Assembly: GCA_022826685.1 (NCBI GenBank) | Contig: JAJDUL010000019.1 | Location: forward strand, 1 to 62,859 | DNA: 62,859 nt | Source of the DNA: Gemmatimonadota bacterium | GTDB taxonomy: Bacteria > Gemmatimonadota > Gemmatimonadetes > Palauibacterales > Palauibacteraceae | Direction: 5' to 3' | Shown here: piece by piece, positions 34,583 through 44,995 of the stretch | How positions within the stretch are numbered: the stretch's first letter is position 1 | How the letters are laid out: each line of letters begins with the position of its first letter | The notes under the pieces: model-generated | Seen by the model: only the letters and a program-made list of their open reading frames with translations | Database searches by the model: none | Told to the model about the DNA's origin: nothing | Position numbers and translations under genes: made by a program

Positions 34583-35419
34583 TCATGATGTCGTGCGGCG
34601 CTCGAGACGCGTGGCGTCGAGGATCCTGCTCGCGAGCTCCTCGATCGAGCAGCGCGTCGCGTCGATGAACGGGATGTCGAGGCGCTCGAACAGCGATTGG
34701 GCCTGACGGATCTCGAAGCTCACCTGGCGGGGCGAGGCGTAGCGGCGGCCGATCCCGCGCGCGCTCCGCAACTCCCCCAGGCGCTGAGGCTCGATCGTGA
34801 GCCCGTAGATCTTGTCGCGGTGCGGGGAAAGGGTGGACGGGACGCGCCGCTCCTCCAGGTCGCTTCCCGTGAGCGGATAATTCGCGGCGAACACGCCGTA
34901 CTGAAGGGCGAGATACAGGCAGGTCGGCGTCTTTCCCGATCTCGACACGCCGATCAGGACGAGGTCGGCCCGGTCATATCCCTGCGGATTCGAGCCGTCG
35001 TCGTGAGACAGCGCGAAGTTCATCGCCTCTATGCGGCGGTCGTATTCCCGGTAGTTCTGGATGCCGTGCGAGACCCCCATCGCGTGCTGCGACGTGTGGC
35101 CGAGTTCCTTTTCGAGCGGTCCGAGAAAGGAGTCGAAGAAATCGAGGAAGAGGGCGTCCGTCCTCCCCACCATCTCCCGCACCGTATCCCGCACGTCCTC
35201 CTTCACGAGCGTGCTGAAGACGATGGGCGGCGACCCCTGTGCCCGGGCGGCCGCGTTGATCTTCTTCGCGGCCCGTTTCGCCTTGTCGACGGTGGAGACG
35301 AATGGTACGGTGACTTTCCGGAACTCGAGGGCGTCGAACTGCGCGATCAGGCTGTGGCCGAGGGTCTCGGCCGTGACGCCCGAGTGGTCGGAGACGAAGA
35401 ACACCGTTCGCTGGGTCAT
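34583..35419 (-). CDS. ppsR: PEP synthase/PPDK regulatory protein (bifunctional kinase/phosphorylase)
   Basis: A 278-residue member of the DUF299 regulatory family, which uses ADP to phosphorylate, and phosphate to dephosphorylate, the threonine next to the catalytic histidine of PEP synthase or PPDK. The N-terminal [13 protein letters not shown] and P-loop GVSRSGKT (157-164) are diagnostic. It is divergent from ppsA, with 77 bases between starts, so the regulator and its substrate form one locus. The chosen ATG (35419) starts at the conserved N-terminus; longer frames have no support. Confidence 0.92.
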   Translation of the reverse strand: MTQRTVFFVSDHSGVTAETLGHSLIAQFDALEFRKVTVPFVSTVDKAKRAAKKINAAARAQGSPPIVFSTLVKEDVRDTVREMVGRTDALFLDFFDSFLGPLEKELGHTSQHAMGVSHGIQNYREYDRRIEAMNFALSHDDGSNPQGYDRADLVLIGVSRSGKTPTCLYLALQYGVFAANYPLTGSDLEERRVPSTLSPHRDKIYGLTIEPQRLGELRSARGIGRRYASPRQVSFEIRQAQSLFERLDIPFIDATRCSIEELASRILDATRLERRTTS

Positions 35420-35496
35420 CTTGCACTGATTCTCCGGCTTCGATTTGCCTGGGACAACCGTTCGGGGTTGCCGGGAGGCCGGGGTTGGGAGTCGCC

Positions 35497-37887
35497 GTGT
35501 CCGGGTATATCGCGCCATTCGAGTCGATCGGACTCGCCGATCTCGAATCCGTCGGAGGGAAGAACGCATCGCTCGGCGAGATGATCTCCCATCTCTCCGC
35601 CGCCGGTGTGGATGTCCCCGGGGGCTTCGCGATCACGGCCCGGGCGTACCGCGACTTCCTCTCGGGCGAACTCGGCGAACGCATCCACGCTTCGCTCGAT
35701 GCCCTGGATGTCGAGGATCTGGGGGCGCTTGCCCGCACGGGCTCCGAGATCCGCAGCTGGATCGCCGACACGCCGCTTCCGCCGGGGCTCGCTGCCCGAA
35801 TCGAAACGGCCTATCGCGAACTCGGCGCCGATGGCAACGCCCCGGGCGACATTTCCGTCGCCGTGCGCTCCTCCGCCACGGCCGAGGACCTCCCGGAAGC
35901 CTCCTTCGCGGGACAGCAGGACACGCTGCTCAACGTCCGGGGCGCGGAGGCGGTCCTCGTGGCGGTCCACGAGGTCTACGGTTCGCTCTTCACCGACCGC
36001 GCGATCGCCTATCGCGTCCACCACGGGTTCGCGCACCGCGACGTCGCGCTCTCCGTCGGCGTCCAGCGCATGGTGCGCGCGGACAGGGGTTCGAGCGGGG
36101 TGATGTTCACCCTGGACACCGAGTCGGGCTTCCGGGACGTCGTGTTCATCACGAGCGCCTGGGGCCTCGGCGAGACGGTCGTGCAGGGGGGTGTGAATCC
36201 GGACGAGTTCTACGTCTACAAGCCCGCCCTGCGCGCCGGGCGCCACGCGATCCTCCGGCGAAACCTCGGCGGCAAGGCGATCAAGCTCGTGTACGCGGAC
36301 TCGCGGGACGGCGCGGGCGCGGGTCCCGCCGCCGCGTCGGTCGAGACGGTCGCGGTTCCCGAGGAGGACCGGCTCCGCTTCTCGCTGACGGACGATGAGG
36401 TGCACGAACTGGCCCGCCAGGCGCTCCTGATCGAGGACCACTACGGGCGCCCCATGGACATCGAGTGGGCTCGGGATGGCGTCGATGGCGGCCTGCGGAT
36501 CGTGCAGGCGCGTCCGGAGACCGTGCAGAGCCGCACGGGCGGAGTGATCTCCCGCTTCACGCTCAAGGAGCGGGGTCAGGTGCTTGCCGAGGGGCGCAGC
36601 ATCGGCGGCCGGATCGGAGGCGGCCCGGCCCGCGTCATCGAGTCGGCGTCCGAGATCGCGCGCTTCCGGCGCGGCGATGTGCTCGTCACGGACATGACGG
36701 ACCCGGACTGGGAACCGATGATGAAACAGTCCGCCGCCATCGTCACGAATCGTGGCGGCCGCACCTGCCACGCGGCGATCATCGCGCGCGAACTCGGCAT
36801 CCCGGCGGTCGTCGGCTGCGGCGACGCGACGGCGCAGCTTGCGGAGGCCGGCGACGTGACGGTGTCCTGCGCCGAAGGCGACACGGGCTACGTCTACGAA
36901 GGGCTGCTCGATTTCGAGGAGGGAGAGATCCGTCTCGGCGCGATGCCCCGGATCCCGGTCAAGATCATGCTCAACGTGGGCAACCCGGACCGCGCGTTCG
37001 ACTTCGCCTCGATCCCGAACCACGGGGTGGGCCTCGCCCGGCTCGAGTTCATTATCAACCGCATGATCGGCGTCCATCCGCAGGCCCTGCTCGACTTCGA
37101 GAAGCTGCCTGACGAACTGCAGCGGGAAATCCGGGTCCAGCACGCCGGTTATCCGGATCCGGTCGAGTTCTACGTCGAGAAACTCACGGAAGGGGTCGCG
37201 ACGATCGCCGCGGCCTTCGCCCCCGAGCCCGTCATCGTGCGGCTGTCCGACTTCAAGTCGAACGAATACGCGGATCTCCTCGGCGGCCGCCGCTACGAGC
37301 CGAACGAGGAGAACCCGATGCTCGGCTTCCGCGGCGCGTCCCGCTACGTGTCGGAGAGTTTTCGTCCCGCGTTCGAACTCGAGTGCCGGGCGCTGCGGCG
37401 GGTCCGCCGAAGCATCGGGCTCGACAACGTGTGGGTGATGGTCCCCTTCGTCCGCACCGTGGCCGAGGCGCGCGCCGTCGTCGACCTCCTGGCGGAGAAC
37501 GGCCTCGCCCGCGGGGAGGACGGGCTGCAGCTCATCATGATGTGCGAGCTTCCCTCGAACGCCCTGCTCGCGGACGAGTTCCTCGAGCACTTCGACGGGA
37601 TGTCGATCGGGTCGAACGACATGACGCAGCTCACCCTCGGCCTCGACCGCGACTCCGGGCTGATCGCCGACATCTTCGACGAGCGCGACGCCGCGGTGAA
37701 GGCGACGCTCTCGATGGCGATCCGCGCCTGCGCGAAGGCGGGCAAGTACATCGGGATCTGCGGACAGGGACCGTCGGACTACCCCGATCTCGCGCGCTGG
37801 CTCGTCGAGGAAGGGATCGAGAGCATGTCGCTCAACCCGGACACCGCCGTCGAGACGTGGATGTTCCTCGCGGGGGAGGAAGTCTGA
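35497..37887 (+). CDS. ppsA: Phosphoenolpyruvate synthase
   Basis: A 796-residue PEP synthase (pyruvate + ATP to PEP, AMP and phosphate), a gluconeogenic enzyme. The N-terminal ATP-grasp part begins [10 protein letters not shown], and [20 protein letters not shown] is conserved. The swivelling domain has [15 protein letters not shown] with phosphorylated H425 and the regulatory T423. The C-terminal PEP-binding barrel has [12 protein letters not shown] and [15 protein letters not shown] 35497 has GGGAG at good spacing; a TTG at 35485 is the alternative. Its stop overlaps the start of a permease (CTGA). Confidence 0.93.
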   Translation: MSGYIAPFESIGLADLESVGGKNASLGEMISHLSAAGVDVPGGFAITARAYRDFLSGELGERIHASLDALDVEDLGALARTGSEIRSWIADTPLPPGLAARIETAYRELGADGNAPGDISVAVRSSATAEDLPEASFAGQQDTLLNVRGAEAVLVAVHEVYGSLFTDRAIAYRVHHGFAHRDVALSVGVQRMVRADRGSSGVMFTLDTESGFRDVVFITSAWGLGETVVQGGVNPDEFYVYKPALRAGRHAILRRNLGGKAIKLVYADSRDGAGAGPAAASVETVAVPEEDRLRFSLTDDEVHELARQALLIEDHYGRPMDIEWARDGVDGGLRIVQARPETVQSRTGGVISRFTLKERGQVLAEGRSIGGRIGGGPARVIESASEIARFRRGDVLVTDMTDPDWEPMMKQSAAIVTNRGGRTCHAAIIARELGIPAVVGCGDATAQLAEAGDVTVSCAEGDTGYVYEGLLDFEEGEIRLGAMPRIPVKIMLNVGNPDRAFDFASIPNHGVGLARLEFIINRMIGVHPQALLDFEKLPDELQREIRVQHAGYPDPVEFYVEKLTEGVATIAAAFAPEPVIVRLSDFKSNEYADLLGGRRYEPNEENPMLGFRGASRYVSESFRPAFELECRALRRVRRSIGLDNVWVMVPFVRTVAEARAVVDLLAENGLARGEDGLQLIMMCELPSNALLADEFLEHFDGMSIGSNDMTQLTLGLDRDSGLIADIFDERDAAVKATLSMAIRACAKAGKYIGICGQGPSDYPDLARWLVEEGIESMSLNPDTAVETWMFLAGEEV

Positions 37888-39398
37888 CGACCGCGAACGG
37901 AGAGGTCGGGGCCGCGGGGGGCGGCGGAACGGGGCTCGCGCGCCAGCTCGGACTGTGGGGGCTGGCGGCGACGGGGATCTGCTCGATGCTGGGAGCGGGA
38001 ATCAACGTCGTTCCCGTCATGATCCAGCGGAACGTGCCCGGGATCGCGGAGAACGTGCTCCCGGCGTTCGCCTTCGGCGCCCTCCCCGCCGTCCTCGCGG
38101 GGCTCGCCTACGCGATCCTCGCCTCCGCCATGCCGCGGGCCGGCGGCAGCTACGTCTTCGCGAGCCGGGCGCTCGGTCCGTACTGGGGCTTCGTGGCGAG
38201 CTTCTCGCAGTGGTTCGGCCTCTCCATCGTCATCGGGGTCGTCTCCTATCTCATCGTCCCCTTCCTGCGGGACATCGCGGGCGCGCTGGGGATGGCGGGG
38301 CTGGCCGACGTGCTGGACACGGGTTCGGTCCGGGTGGCGCTGGCGCTCGCGATGCTGTGGACGTTCGCGTGGGTGAACCTGCGCGGCCTCAAGGCCTACG
38401 AACGCACCGTGCTGCCGCTCATGGTCGTCATGTTCGCCCTGGGCGCGATCGTCATCGTGGCCGGATTCTCGTTCGACCAGGGCGACTTCGCGGCGGCGCT
38501 CCTCGCGAGCGAAGGCGTGGAGGTGCCGGCGGCCACCCCTCCACCGCTCGGCCCGGCCGACTTCCTCGCCGCCTCCGGCCTCCTCTTCGCCAGCTTCGTC
38601 GGCTTCGACGCGATCGCGCAGGCGGGCGGCGAAGCACGCAATCCGAACCGCGCGCTCCCCCTCGCGATCGGCCTCGCCGTCTTCATCGTGGGCGCCTACT
38701 ACCTGCTCTTCACCGCCGCCGTCTATCACACGGTCCCGTGGGAGTTCGTGTGGGCGCGGGCGCAGGAACAGGATCTCACGGCCCCGGGACTCCTCGGCTA
38801 CGTGCTCCCGCCATTCTGGACGGTGCTCATCGTGGCGGGGGCCGCGATCGCCCTCATCAACGACCTGCCGGCGATGATCCTCTCCGTCTCGCGCCTCGTC
38901 TTCGCGTGGGCCGAGGACGGGATCTTTCCGTCGGGCCTCGCACGCGTGCACCCCGCGTTCCGCACGCCGCACGCGGCCATTCTGCTGTCGACCGCGCTGG
39001 CCTCGGTCGCGATCCTCGGCAGCGAGTGGGCGGGAGATTTCTTCCTCGGCGTCGACCTCATGGTCACGTCGATGCTCGTCAACTTCATCATCATGTGCGT
39101 CTCCGTGCTCGTCCTCCCGCGGCGGAACCCCGGGATCGCCGCGAACTTCCGCGTTCTCCGCGGCCCGAAGCTGCGGACGTGCGTCTGCCTCGCGGGCATC
39201 GTCCTCCTGGGGACGTTTCTCGTGACGCACACATGGAAGGACCTCAACTCGGACGTCGCCGCGTGGTATTTCCGCTCCACGCCGCTCTGGATCGGCGTCA
39301 TGGCGCTGGGATCGCTCATCTACTTCCGAAAAATGAGAGCGTTGCGAGCCTCCGGGACGGACGTCGACCGCCTCTTCCGCGAGCTGCCTCCTGAGTAG
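37884..39398 (+). CDS. Amino acid permease (APC superfamily), probable CTG start
   Basis: A 504-residue APC-superfamily transporter with about 12 membrane helices. The start of helix 1 reads [18 protein letters not shown], and [19 protein letters not shown] is typical. It imports amino acids or similar amines. No ATG, and no GTG/TTG with a good ribosome binding site, precedes helix 1. CTG 37884 overlaps the ppsA stop (CTGA) and has GGGGGAGGA 4 bases before it; GTG 37857 is in frame but unsupported. Co-transcribed with ppsA and the following fusion gene. Confidence 0.82.
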   Translation: MTTANGEVGAAGGGGTGLARQLGLWGLAATGICSMLGAGINVVPVMIQRNVPGIAENVLPAFAFGALPAVLAGLAYAILASAMPRAGGSYVFASRALGPYWGFVASFSQWFGLSIVIGVVSYLIVPFLRDIAGALGMAGLADVLDTGSVRVALALAMLWTFAWVNLRGLKAYERTVLPLMVVMFALGAIVIVAGFSFDQGDFAAALLASEGVEVPAATPPPLGPADFLAASGLLFASFVGFDAIAQAGGEARNPNRALPLAIGLAVFIVGAYYLLFTAAVYHTVPWEFVWARAQEQDLTAPGLLGYVLPPFWTVLIVAGAAIALINDLPAMILSVSRLVFAWAEDGIFPSGLARVHPAFRTPHAAILLSTALASVAILGSEWAGDFFLGVDLMVTSMLVNFIIMCVSVLVLPRRNPGIAANFRVLRGPKLRTCVCLAGIVLLGTFLVTHTWKDLNSDVAAWYFRSTPLWIGVMALGSLIYFRKMRALRASGTDVDRLFRELPPE

Positions 39399-40869
39399 GC
39401 CGGAGCGCCGGGAACTCGCTCCCGGCCTGGAGATCTCGCGGGCGCTCACCGGACTGTGGCAGGTCGCCGACCTCGAGCGCGAGGGTCCGATCGATGTCGA
39501 GGCCGCCGCGGCCGCGATGGACGCGTACAGCCAGGCGGGCTTCACGACGTTCGACATGGCCGACCACTACGGTTCGGCCGAGGAGATCGCCGGTGCGTGC
39601 GCGTCCCGGGCCCCGCATCGGGACGGAGACCTCCAGCTCCTCACCAAGTGGACGCCCGCGCCGGGCGCGCACACGCCGGCAACGGTGCGGGAGGCCGTCC
39701 GGCGGTCGCTGGACCGACTGCGGGCGGATACGATCGACCTCCTTCAGTTCCACGCCTGGCACTACGCGGATCCGAGCTGGCTCGACTGCCTCTTCACCCT
39801 CCAGCAACTGAAGGACGAAGGGCTGATCCGGCACCTCGGACTCACGAACTTCGACGCCGTCCACCTCGACATGGTCCTCCACACCGGCATCGAGGTCGTG
39901 TCGAACCAGGTTTCGTTCTCCCTCCTCGATGGACGCGCCGCGGGCGCCATGACGGACGTCTGCCTCGAACACGGGGTCCAACTGCTCGCGTACGGGACGC
40001 TGGCGGGCGGCCTCCTGACCGAGCGCTGGCTCGATGTGGAGGATCCGGGGCCGGAGGGCGTGGAGACGTGGTCCGAGATGAAGTACCGCCGCTTCGTGGA
40101 GGCGACGGGCGGCTGGGATCGGCTTCAGGCGCTGCTCCGGGCCGTCCGGTCGGTGGCGGAGAAGCACGGCGTCTCGATGGCGAACGTCGCGGCGCGCGCG
40201 ATCCTCGACCGGCGCGCGGTGGCGGGCGTGATCATCGGCGCGCGGCTGGGGCGGAGCGAGCACATCGCCGACAACCTGCGCCTCTCGTCGCTCCGGCTGG
40301 ATGACGACGACCGGGAAACGCTGGCGGCCGCGGGCGGGGCGCTGGATCCCGTCCCGGGGGACTGCGGAGATGAGTATCGGCGACCTCCCTACCTGACGGC
40401 GGCGGGCGACCTCAGCGATCACCTGGACGAGCTTCCGTCGCCGTATCCCGTCCGGTCCGGGAGCGGCGGCCGGACACGAGTGGATTCCGGCACGATGTGG
40501 GAGGACCTCGCCGGCTACAGCCGGGCGGTGCGGACGGGCGATCACATCGCCGTCTCCGGGACGACGGCCACGCACGGGGACCGTCGGATCGGGGGCGACG
40601 ACCCGGCCTCGCAGACGCACTACGTCATCGACAAGATCGAGGGTGCGATCGAAGCGTTGGGCGGCCGCCTCGAGGATGTGGTCCGGACCCGGATCTTCGT
40701 GCCGGAGCTGGCGGACTGGGAGCCCGTGGCCCGTGCACACGGCCGGCGATTCGGCGACATCCGGCCCGCCAACACGCTGGTCCAGGCGGGTCTCATCGGG
40801 TCAGGATACCGGGTCGAGATCGAAGCCGAGGCCCGCGTCGAACGTTCCCGCGGGAACGTCCCCGAGTGA
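39391..40869 (+). CDS. Aldo/keto reductase fused to a RidA domain
   Basis: A 492-residue fusion. Residues 1-330 are an aldo/keto reductase with catalytic FDMADHYG (Asp, Tyr), LLTKWTP (Lys) and LLQFHAWHY (His). After a linker, residues 365-490 are a RidA/YjgF domain (GDHIAVSGTTA, EDVVRTRIFV, YRVEIEAEA), which in other proteins deaminates reactive enamines/imines. The domain pair suggests removal of an imine formed from the reductase product, or the reverse. No ATG/GTG/TTG precedes the fold in frame; CTG 39391 (or 39427) is the likely start. The C-terminal tail VERSRGNVPE is encoded by the 18-bp palindrome at 40842. Confidence 0.85.
   Translation: MSRPERRELAPGLEISRALTGLWQVADLEREGPIDVEAAAAAMDAYSQAGFTTFDMADHYGSAEEIAGACASRAPHRDGDLQLLTKWTPAPGAHTPATVREAVRRSLDRLRADTIDLLQFHAWHYADPSWLDCLFTLQQLKDEGLIRHLGLTNFDAVHLDMVLHTGIEVVSNQVSFSLLDGRAAGAMTDVCLEHGVQLLAYGTLAGGLLTERWLDVEDPGPEGVETWSEMKYRRFVEATGGWDRLQALLRAVRSVAEKHGVSMANVAARAILDRRAVAGVIIGARLGRSEHIADNLRLSSLRLDDDDRETLAAAGGALDPVPGDCGDEYRRPPYLTAAGDLSDHLDELPSPYPVRSGSGGRTRVDSGTMWEDLAGYSRAVRTGDHIAVSGTTATHGDRRIGGDDPASQTHYVIDKIEGAIEALGGRLEDVVRTRIFVPELADWEPVARAHGRRFGDIRPANTLVQAGLIGSGYRVEIEAEARVERSRGNVPE
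40842..40859. repeat. Palindrome copy inside the end of the AKR-RidA gene
   Basis: ACGTTCCCGCGGGAACGT, identical to the centre of the intergenic copies at 15850 and 19528, extended by a C. It codes for the RSRGNV part of the fusion protein's tail, 9 bases before the stop, suggesting the element inserted at the gene end. Confidence 0.7.
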
Positions 40870-40881
40870 GCGGAGGAGGTC

Positions 40882-42327
40882 ATGAAGAAGCGGCGTAGAC
40901 ACATGCGCGGAATCGTCAGGGTAGCCTTCATCTGGGCCCTGGCCGGGGCGTTCGTCGGGGCGGTGATCGAGATACTCGCCGACACGCTGCCCGGCGGACT
41001 CCCGATGGCGTCGCTCGTCGATATCTGGCCGCCGGTGCTCGCGATCCTCGGTTTCGCCGGCGGCGTGCTCTTCGGCGTGGTGTTCGGGGTTTCGGAAGTC
41101 TCGATGCTGAAGACGTTCCGCTCCGCCGTCCGCTTCCGGAAGTTCGAGCTGAACCCCGTCGCGCGCCGACTCGGCCGCTGCGCGAGCGTCGAGGATCTCC
41201 GGGACGTCGCCCGACGTCGGCTCCCGCGCGGCGTATTCGGCTACATCGATGGCGCGGCGGAGGACGAGCGCACCCAGGCGCGGAACTGCAACGCCTTCCA
41301 CCGGCTTGAGTTCCGGCCCCGCATCCTGCGGGATGTGACGAACGTGGACCCCGGCGTGACGGTCCTCGGCAGGCGCCAGCCGCTGCCGCTCATCCTCGCC
41401 CCCACCGGGTTCAGCCGCATCGCGGATTCGGAGGGCGAACTCGCCGTGGCCCGGGCCGCCGAGCGCGCAGGGGTCACCTACAGCCTCTCGACGCTCGGTA
41501 CCCGGTCGATCGAGGAGGTGGCCGCCGTCAGCTCCGGGCCCAAGTGGTTCCAGGTCTACGTGTGGAAGGACCGCGGCCTGGTCGCGGAACTCGTCGAGCG
41601 GGCCCGCGAATCCGGCTACGAGGCGCTCCTCCTGACCGTCGATGTCGCGGTTCTCGGGCGGCGCGAGCGCGATGTCCGCTACGGCTTCACGCTCCCCCCG
41701 CAACTCGGCCTCGACACGGTCGTGGACGGGATCCGGAAACCCGGCTGGACGTGGGGCTTCCTCACCTCCGAGCCGATCGTCTTCTCGAGCGCCGTGAGCC
41801 GGGACGCGGCGGGCGGGGCGGGGGGCGTCGACGCCATGGGTCTCGCTCAGTACGTGAACGAGCAGTTCGATCCGAAGCTGGCCTGGGATGACGTCGACTG
41901 GCTGCGCTCGATCTGGGACGGCCCCATCGTCATCAAGGGCATCCAGACCGTCGACGACGCCGTTCTCGCGGCGGACGCCGGCGTCGAGGGGATCGTGATC
42001 TCGAACCATGGCGGACGGCAGCTCGACGACGCGCCCCCGACGCTCGAACTGCTGCAGCCCGTCGCCGACGCGGTTGGCGATCGGCTCGATGTCCTCATCG
42101 ACGGCGGCGTCCGGCGGGGGAGCGACATCGCGAAGGCCGTTGCGCTCGGGGCGAAGGCCTGCCTGGCGGGCCGCGCCTACTTCTATGCGCTCGGAGCCGG
42201 CGGCGAGCGGGGCGTGGACCTCGTCCTCAAGTGGTTCGACGAGGGATTCCGCCGCACGATGGCGCTTCTCGGCGCCCGAACCGTGGACGAAATCACCCCC
42301 GAATCGGTGCGCTGGCGCGACGGCTGA
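40882..42327 (+). CDS. FMN-dependent alpha-hydroxy-acid oxidase with a two-helix membrane anchor
   Basis: A 481-residue protein. Residues 1-75 form two membrane helices (VAFIWALAGAFVGAVIEIL and VLAILGFAGGVLFGVVFGV) with a basic start. From about residue 95 a full FMN alpha-hydroxy-acid oxidase/lactate dehydrogenase follows: GYIDGAAEDE, ILAPTGFSRIA, IVIKGIQTVDDA (Lys) and SNHGGRQLD (catalytic His). The ATG has a strong GGAGGAGGTC, so the membrane part is genuinely translated. Usual family members lack it. It likely donates electrons to the respiratory chain. It follows the AKR-RidA gene by 12 bases. Confidence 0.9.
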   Translation: MKKRRRHMRGIVRVAFIWALAGAFVGAVIEILADTLPGGLPMASLVDIWPPVLAILGFAGGVLFGVVFGVSEVSMLKTFRSAVRFRKFELNPVARRLGRCASVEDLRDVARRRLPRGVFGYIDGAAEDERTQARNCNAFHRLEFRPRILRDVTNVDPGVTVLGRRQPLPLILAPTGFSRIADSEGELAVARAAERAGVTYSLSTLGTRSIEEVAAVSSGPKWFQVYVWKDRGLVAELVERARESGYEALLLTVDVAVLGRRERDVRYGFTLPPQLGLDTVVDGIRKPGWTWGFLTSEPIVFSSAVSRDAAGGAGGVDAMGLAQYVNEQFDPKLAWDDVDWLRSIWDGPIVIKGIQTVDDAVLAADAGVEGIVISNHGGRQLDDAPPTLELLQPVADAVGDRLDVLIDGGVRRGSDIAKAVALGAKACLAGRAYFYALGAGGERGVDLVLKWFDEGFRRTMALLGARTVDEITPESVRWRDG

Positions 42328-42458
42328 GCGGGCTCCCGCCGCTTGCCTCACAGCGGGTTTCGGGCTTAGCGTGTTATGCGGATACATCTTTTAATGCGCC
42401 TACATGCGAACTGGCTGACAAAGCGGTCTCGATGCCCCGACAGGAAGCGTACAAAGCG

Positions 42459-44948
42459 ATGGTGATCCGCACGGTTGGCGCGGCTCTGACGCTCGTTCTC
42501 GCGGTCCCTGCGAGCCTCCCCGCGCAGGAAGGCGAGACCTCGTCCGTCGCAGCCGTGATCGATGCTGCCGGCCAGCCCGGTGTCGGCTCGGCCGCGGAGT
42601 TCCGGCATGCGGCACCGTATGCGGCTGCCTCCACCGATCCGAACGACATCGTCCAGGGCGTCTGCACGAACTGCCACAACAGTCGGCGGCTGGCGGGCAA
42701 CCTCACCCTCGAGTCCTTCGATGTGGACGCCGCGGACGCGCAGGCGGAGACCGCCGAGAAGATGATCCGCAAGCTGCGCGCCGGCATGATGCCGCCGCCC
42801 GGCGTGCGCCGTCCGCCGGAGGAGGACCTCTTCGAACTCGTCGTGACGCTCGAGACCATCGTCGACGACGCGGCGGCCCGTAACCCGAACCCCGGCGGCC
42901 GCACCTTCCAGCGGCTCAACCGGCCCGAGTACGAGCGGGCGATCCGCGACCTGCTGGGGCTCGAGGTCGATGCGGGGAAGTGGCTCCCCAACGACCAGAT
43001 GAGCGCGAACTTCGACAACATCGCCGACGTCCAGGCGCTCTCGCCGACACTCCTCGACGCCTACCTGAACGGTGCCGCCGAGATCAGCCGCATGGCGGTG
43101 GGCGACCGCAACGCCCCGGCGGTCAACACGACGTACAAGAACTCGCAGTACCTGTCGCAGCACCCGTGGGACCACGTGGAAGGGGCCCCGTTCGGGACGC
43201 GCGGCGGGATGGTCGTGGAGCACACCTTCCCGGCCGACGGCGAGTACACCTTCTCGCTCGTGTTCACCTCCGGCGCGAACTCCCGCATGGAGGACATCGA
43301 CATCTCGATCGACGGCGAGCGGGTCGCGCTCCTCCACTACACGCGTCGCGGCGGCGGAGCGGATGACCGCGGCTTCACGCCCGTCGGGACGGAGCCGATC
43401 TTCGTTCGCGCCGGCCAGCACCGCGTGTCCGCGGCCTTCGTCCGCCGTCAGGAGGGGCCGTACGAGGACCTGATCCGGCCGCACGTGTGGTCCAACGCCG
43501 GCGGCGGCTCGGGCGGGGGCGGGATCACGACGCTGCCGCACCTGCAGGACGTCATCATCGGCGGGCCGTACCGCCCGACCGGCGTGTCGGAGTCGCCGAT
43601 CCGCGAGCGCATCTTCACCTGCCGTCCCACGTCCTCCGACGAGGAGCGGCCCTGCGCCCGAGGCATCCTCACCAACCTTGCGCGCAGCGCCTACCGCCGG
43701 CCGCTCGAACCGAGCGAGGTCGACGGCCTGATGACGTTCTACGACATGGGCGTCGAGCAGGGCGGGTTCGAAATCGGCGTGCGCATGGCCCTCGAGGCGA
43801 TCCTCGCGAGCCCGTTCTTCGTCCTCCGGCTCGAGCGCGAGCCCGATGGCGTCAGGAGCGGAGAGGCCTACGCGCTGGAGGACATCGACCTCGCCTCGCG
43901 GCTCTCGTTCTTCCTCTGGGGCCTTCCGCCAGACGAGGAACTGCGGACGGCGGCGGTCGAGGGACGGCTGTCCGATACCGGCGAACTGGAACGGCAGGCG
44001 CGCCGCATGCTCGCCGACCCCCGCTCCGAGGCGCTGAGTTCGCGCTTCGTCTCCCAGTGGCTGCGGCTGCAGGATCTCTACAAGGTCCGCCCCGACCCGA
44101 ACTTCTACCCGAACTTCGACGAGAATCTCGCGGACGCCATGAAGCGGGAGACCGAACTCCTCTTCCAGAGCCTCATCCGCGAGGACCGCAGCGTGCTCGA
44201 TTTCTTCCGGGCGGACTACACGTTCGTGAACGAGCGCCTGGCCCATCACTACGGGGTCGACGGTGTAGCGGGGCGGGACTTCCAGCGCGTGACCTACCCC
44301 GGCGACGAGCGCGTCGGGATCCTGGGCCACGGCAGCGTCCTCGTCCTCACGTCGCTTGCGAACCGGACCTCGCCGGTGCTGCGGGGCAAGTGGGTGATGG
44401 AGGTCCTGCTCGGAACCCCACCGCCGCCGCCCCCGCCGGGGGTGCCGGACCTCGACGAAACGGAAGAGTCGATGGACGGCCGGCTGCTCACGACGCGCGA
44501 GCGGATGGAGATGCACCGGGCGAGTCCGGCGTGCCGCTCCTGCCACCGCTTCATGGATCCGATCGGCCTCGCGCTGGACAACTTCGACGTGACCGGAAAG
44601 TGGCGCCTGCGCGAGAACGGGATGCCGCTCGACACGCGCGGCGATTTCTACGACGGGACGGCGGTCCAGACGCCGCCGGAACTCGTCGACGCGCTCCTCA
44701 CGCGCCCGCTGCCGCTGCTCCGGAACTTCACGGAGAACCTGGCCGCGTACGCGCTCGGCCGCCGCGTCGAGTACTACGACCAGCCCTGGATCCGGTCGAT
44801 CGTGGAGGACGCGGAGGAGGACGACTACAAACTCTCGACGCTGATCATGGGCGTCGTGAACGGCGATGCCTTCAGGATGAAGCGGGCCATGCCCGCGACC
44901 GCGGTAGAAGAGGAAGTTTCCGAGGAGGTTTCCGAAGACCGCCGCTAG
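42459..44948 (+). CDS. DUF1592-type (PSCyt1-like/DUF1587/1595/1592/1588/1585) exported protein
   Basis: An 829-residue exported protein with a signal peptide (LTLVLAVPASLPAQ). An N-terminal cytochrome-like CTNCH motif is followed by the domain series known from planctomycetes and relatives: DUF1587 (FQRLNRPEYERAIRDLLGLE), DUF1595, DUF1592 (SRLSFFLWGLPPDEEL), DUF1588 (CxxCH, CRSCHRFMDPIGLALDNFD) and DUF1585 (ENLAAYALGRRVEYYD). ATG 42459 begins the signal; 42432 is a longer alternative. Function is unknown; the two CxxCH motifs suggest heme or redox. It begins a DUF1592 - DUF1552 - ankyrin operon. Confidence 0.9.
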   Translation: MVIRTVGAALTLVLAVPASLPAQEGETSSVAAVIDAAGQPGVGSAAEFRHAAPYAAASTDPNDIVQGVCTNCHNSRRLAGNLTLESFDVDAADAQAETAEKMIRKLRAGMMPPPGVRRPPEEDLFELVVTLETIVDDAAARNPNPGGRTFQRLNRPEYERAIRDLLGLEVDAGKWLPNDQMSANFDNIADVQALSPTLLDAYLNGAAEISRMAVGDRNAPAVNTTYKNSQYLSQHPWDHVEGAPFGTRGGMVVEHTFPADGEYTFSLVFTSGANSRMEDIDISIDGERVALLHYTRRGGGADDRGFTPVGTEPIFVRAGQHRVSAAFVRRQEGPYEDLIRPHVWSNAGGGSGGGGITTLPHLQDVIIGGPYRPTGVSESPIRERIFTCRPTSSDEERPCARGILTNLARSAYRRPLEPSEVDGLMTFYDMGVEQGGFEIGVRMALEAILASPFFVLRLEREPDGVRSGEAYALEDIDLASRLSFFLWGLPPDEELRTAAVEGRLSDTGELERQARRMLADPRSEALSSRFVSQWLRLQDLYKVRPDPNFYPNFDENLADAMKRETELLFQSLIREDRSVLDFFRADYTFVNERLAHHYGVDGVAGRDFQRVTYPGDERVGILGHGSVLVLTSLANRTSPVLRGKWVMEVLLGTPPPPPPPGVPDLDETEESMDGRLLTTRERMEMHRASPACRSCHRFMDPIGLALDNFDVTGKWRLRENGMPLDTRGDFYDGTAVQTPPELVDALLTRPLPLLRNFTENLAAYALGRRVEYYDQPWIRSIVEDAEEDDYKLSTLIMGVVNGDAFRMKRAMPATAVEEEVSEEVSEDRR

Positions 44949-44995
44949 ACGGCCCGCGCGGCCGGGCGACGGTCCGACGTTACGAGAGGGAGAAC

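Noticed and set aside
35485..35496. TTG start for ppsA
   Set aside because: GTG at 35497 has GGGAG at proper spacing and begins nearer the family N-terminus.
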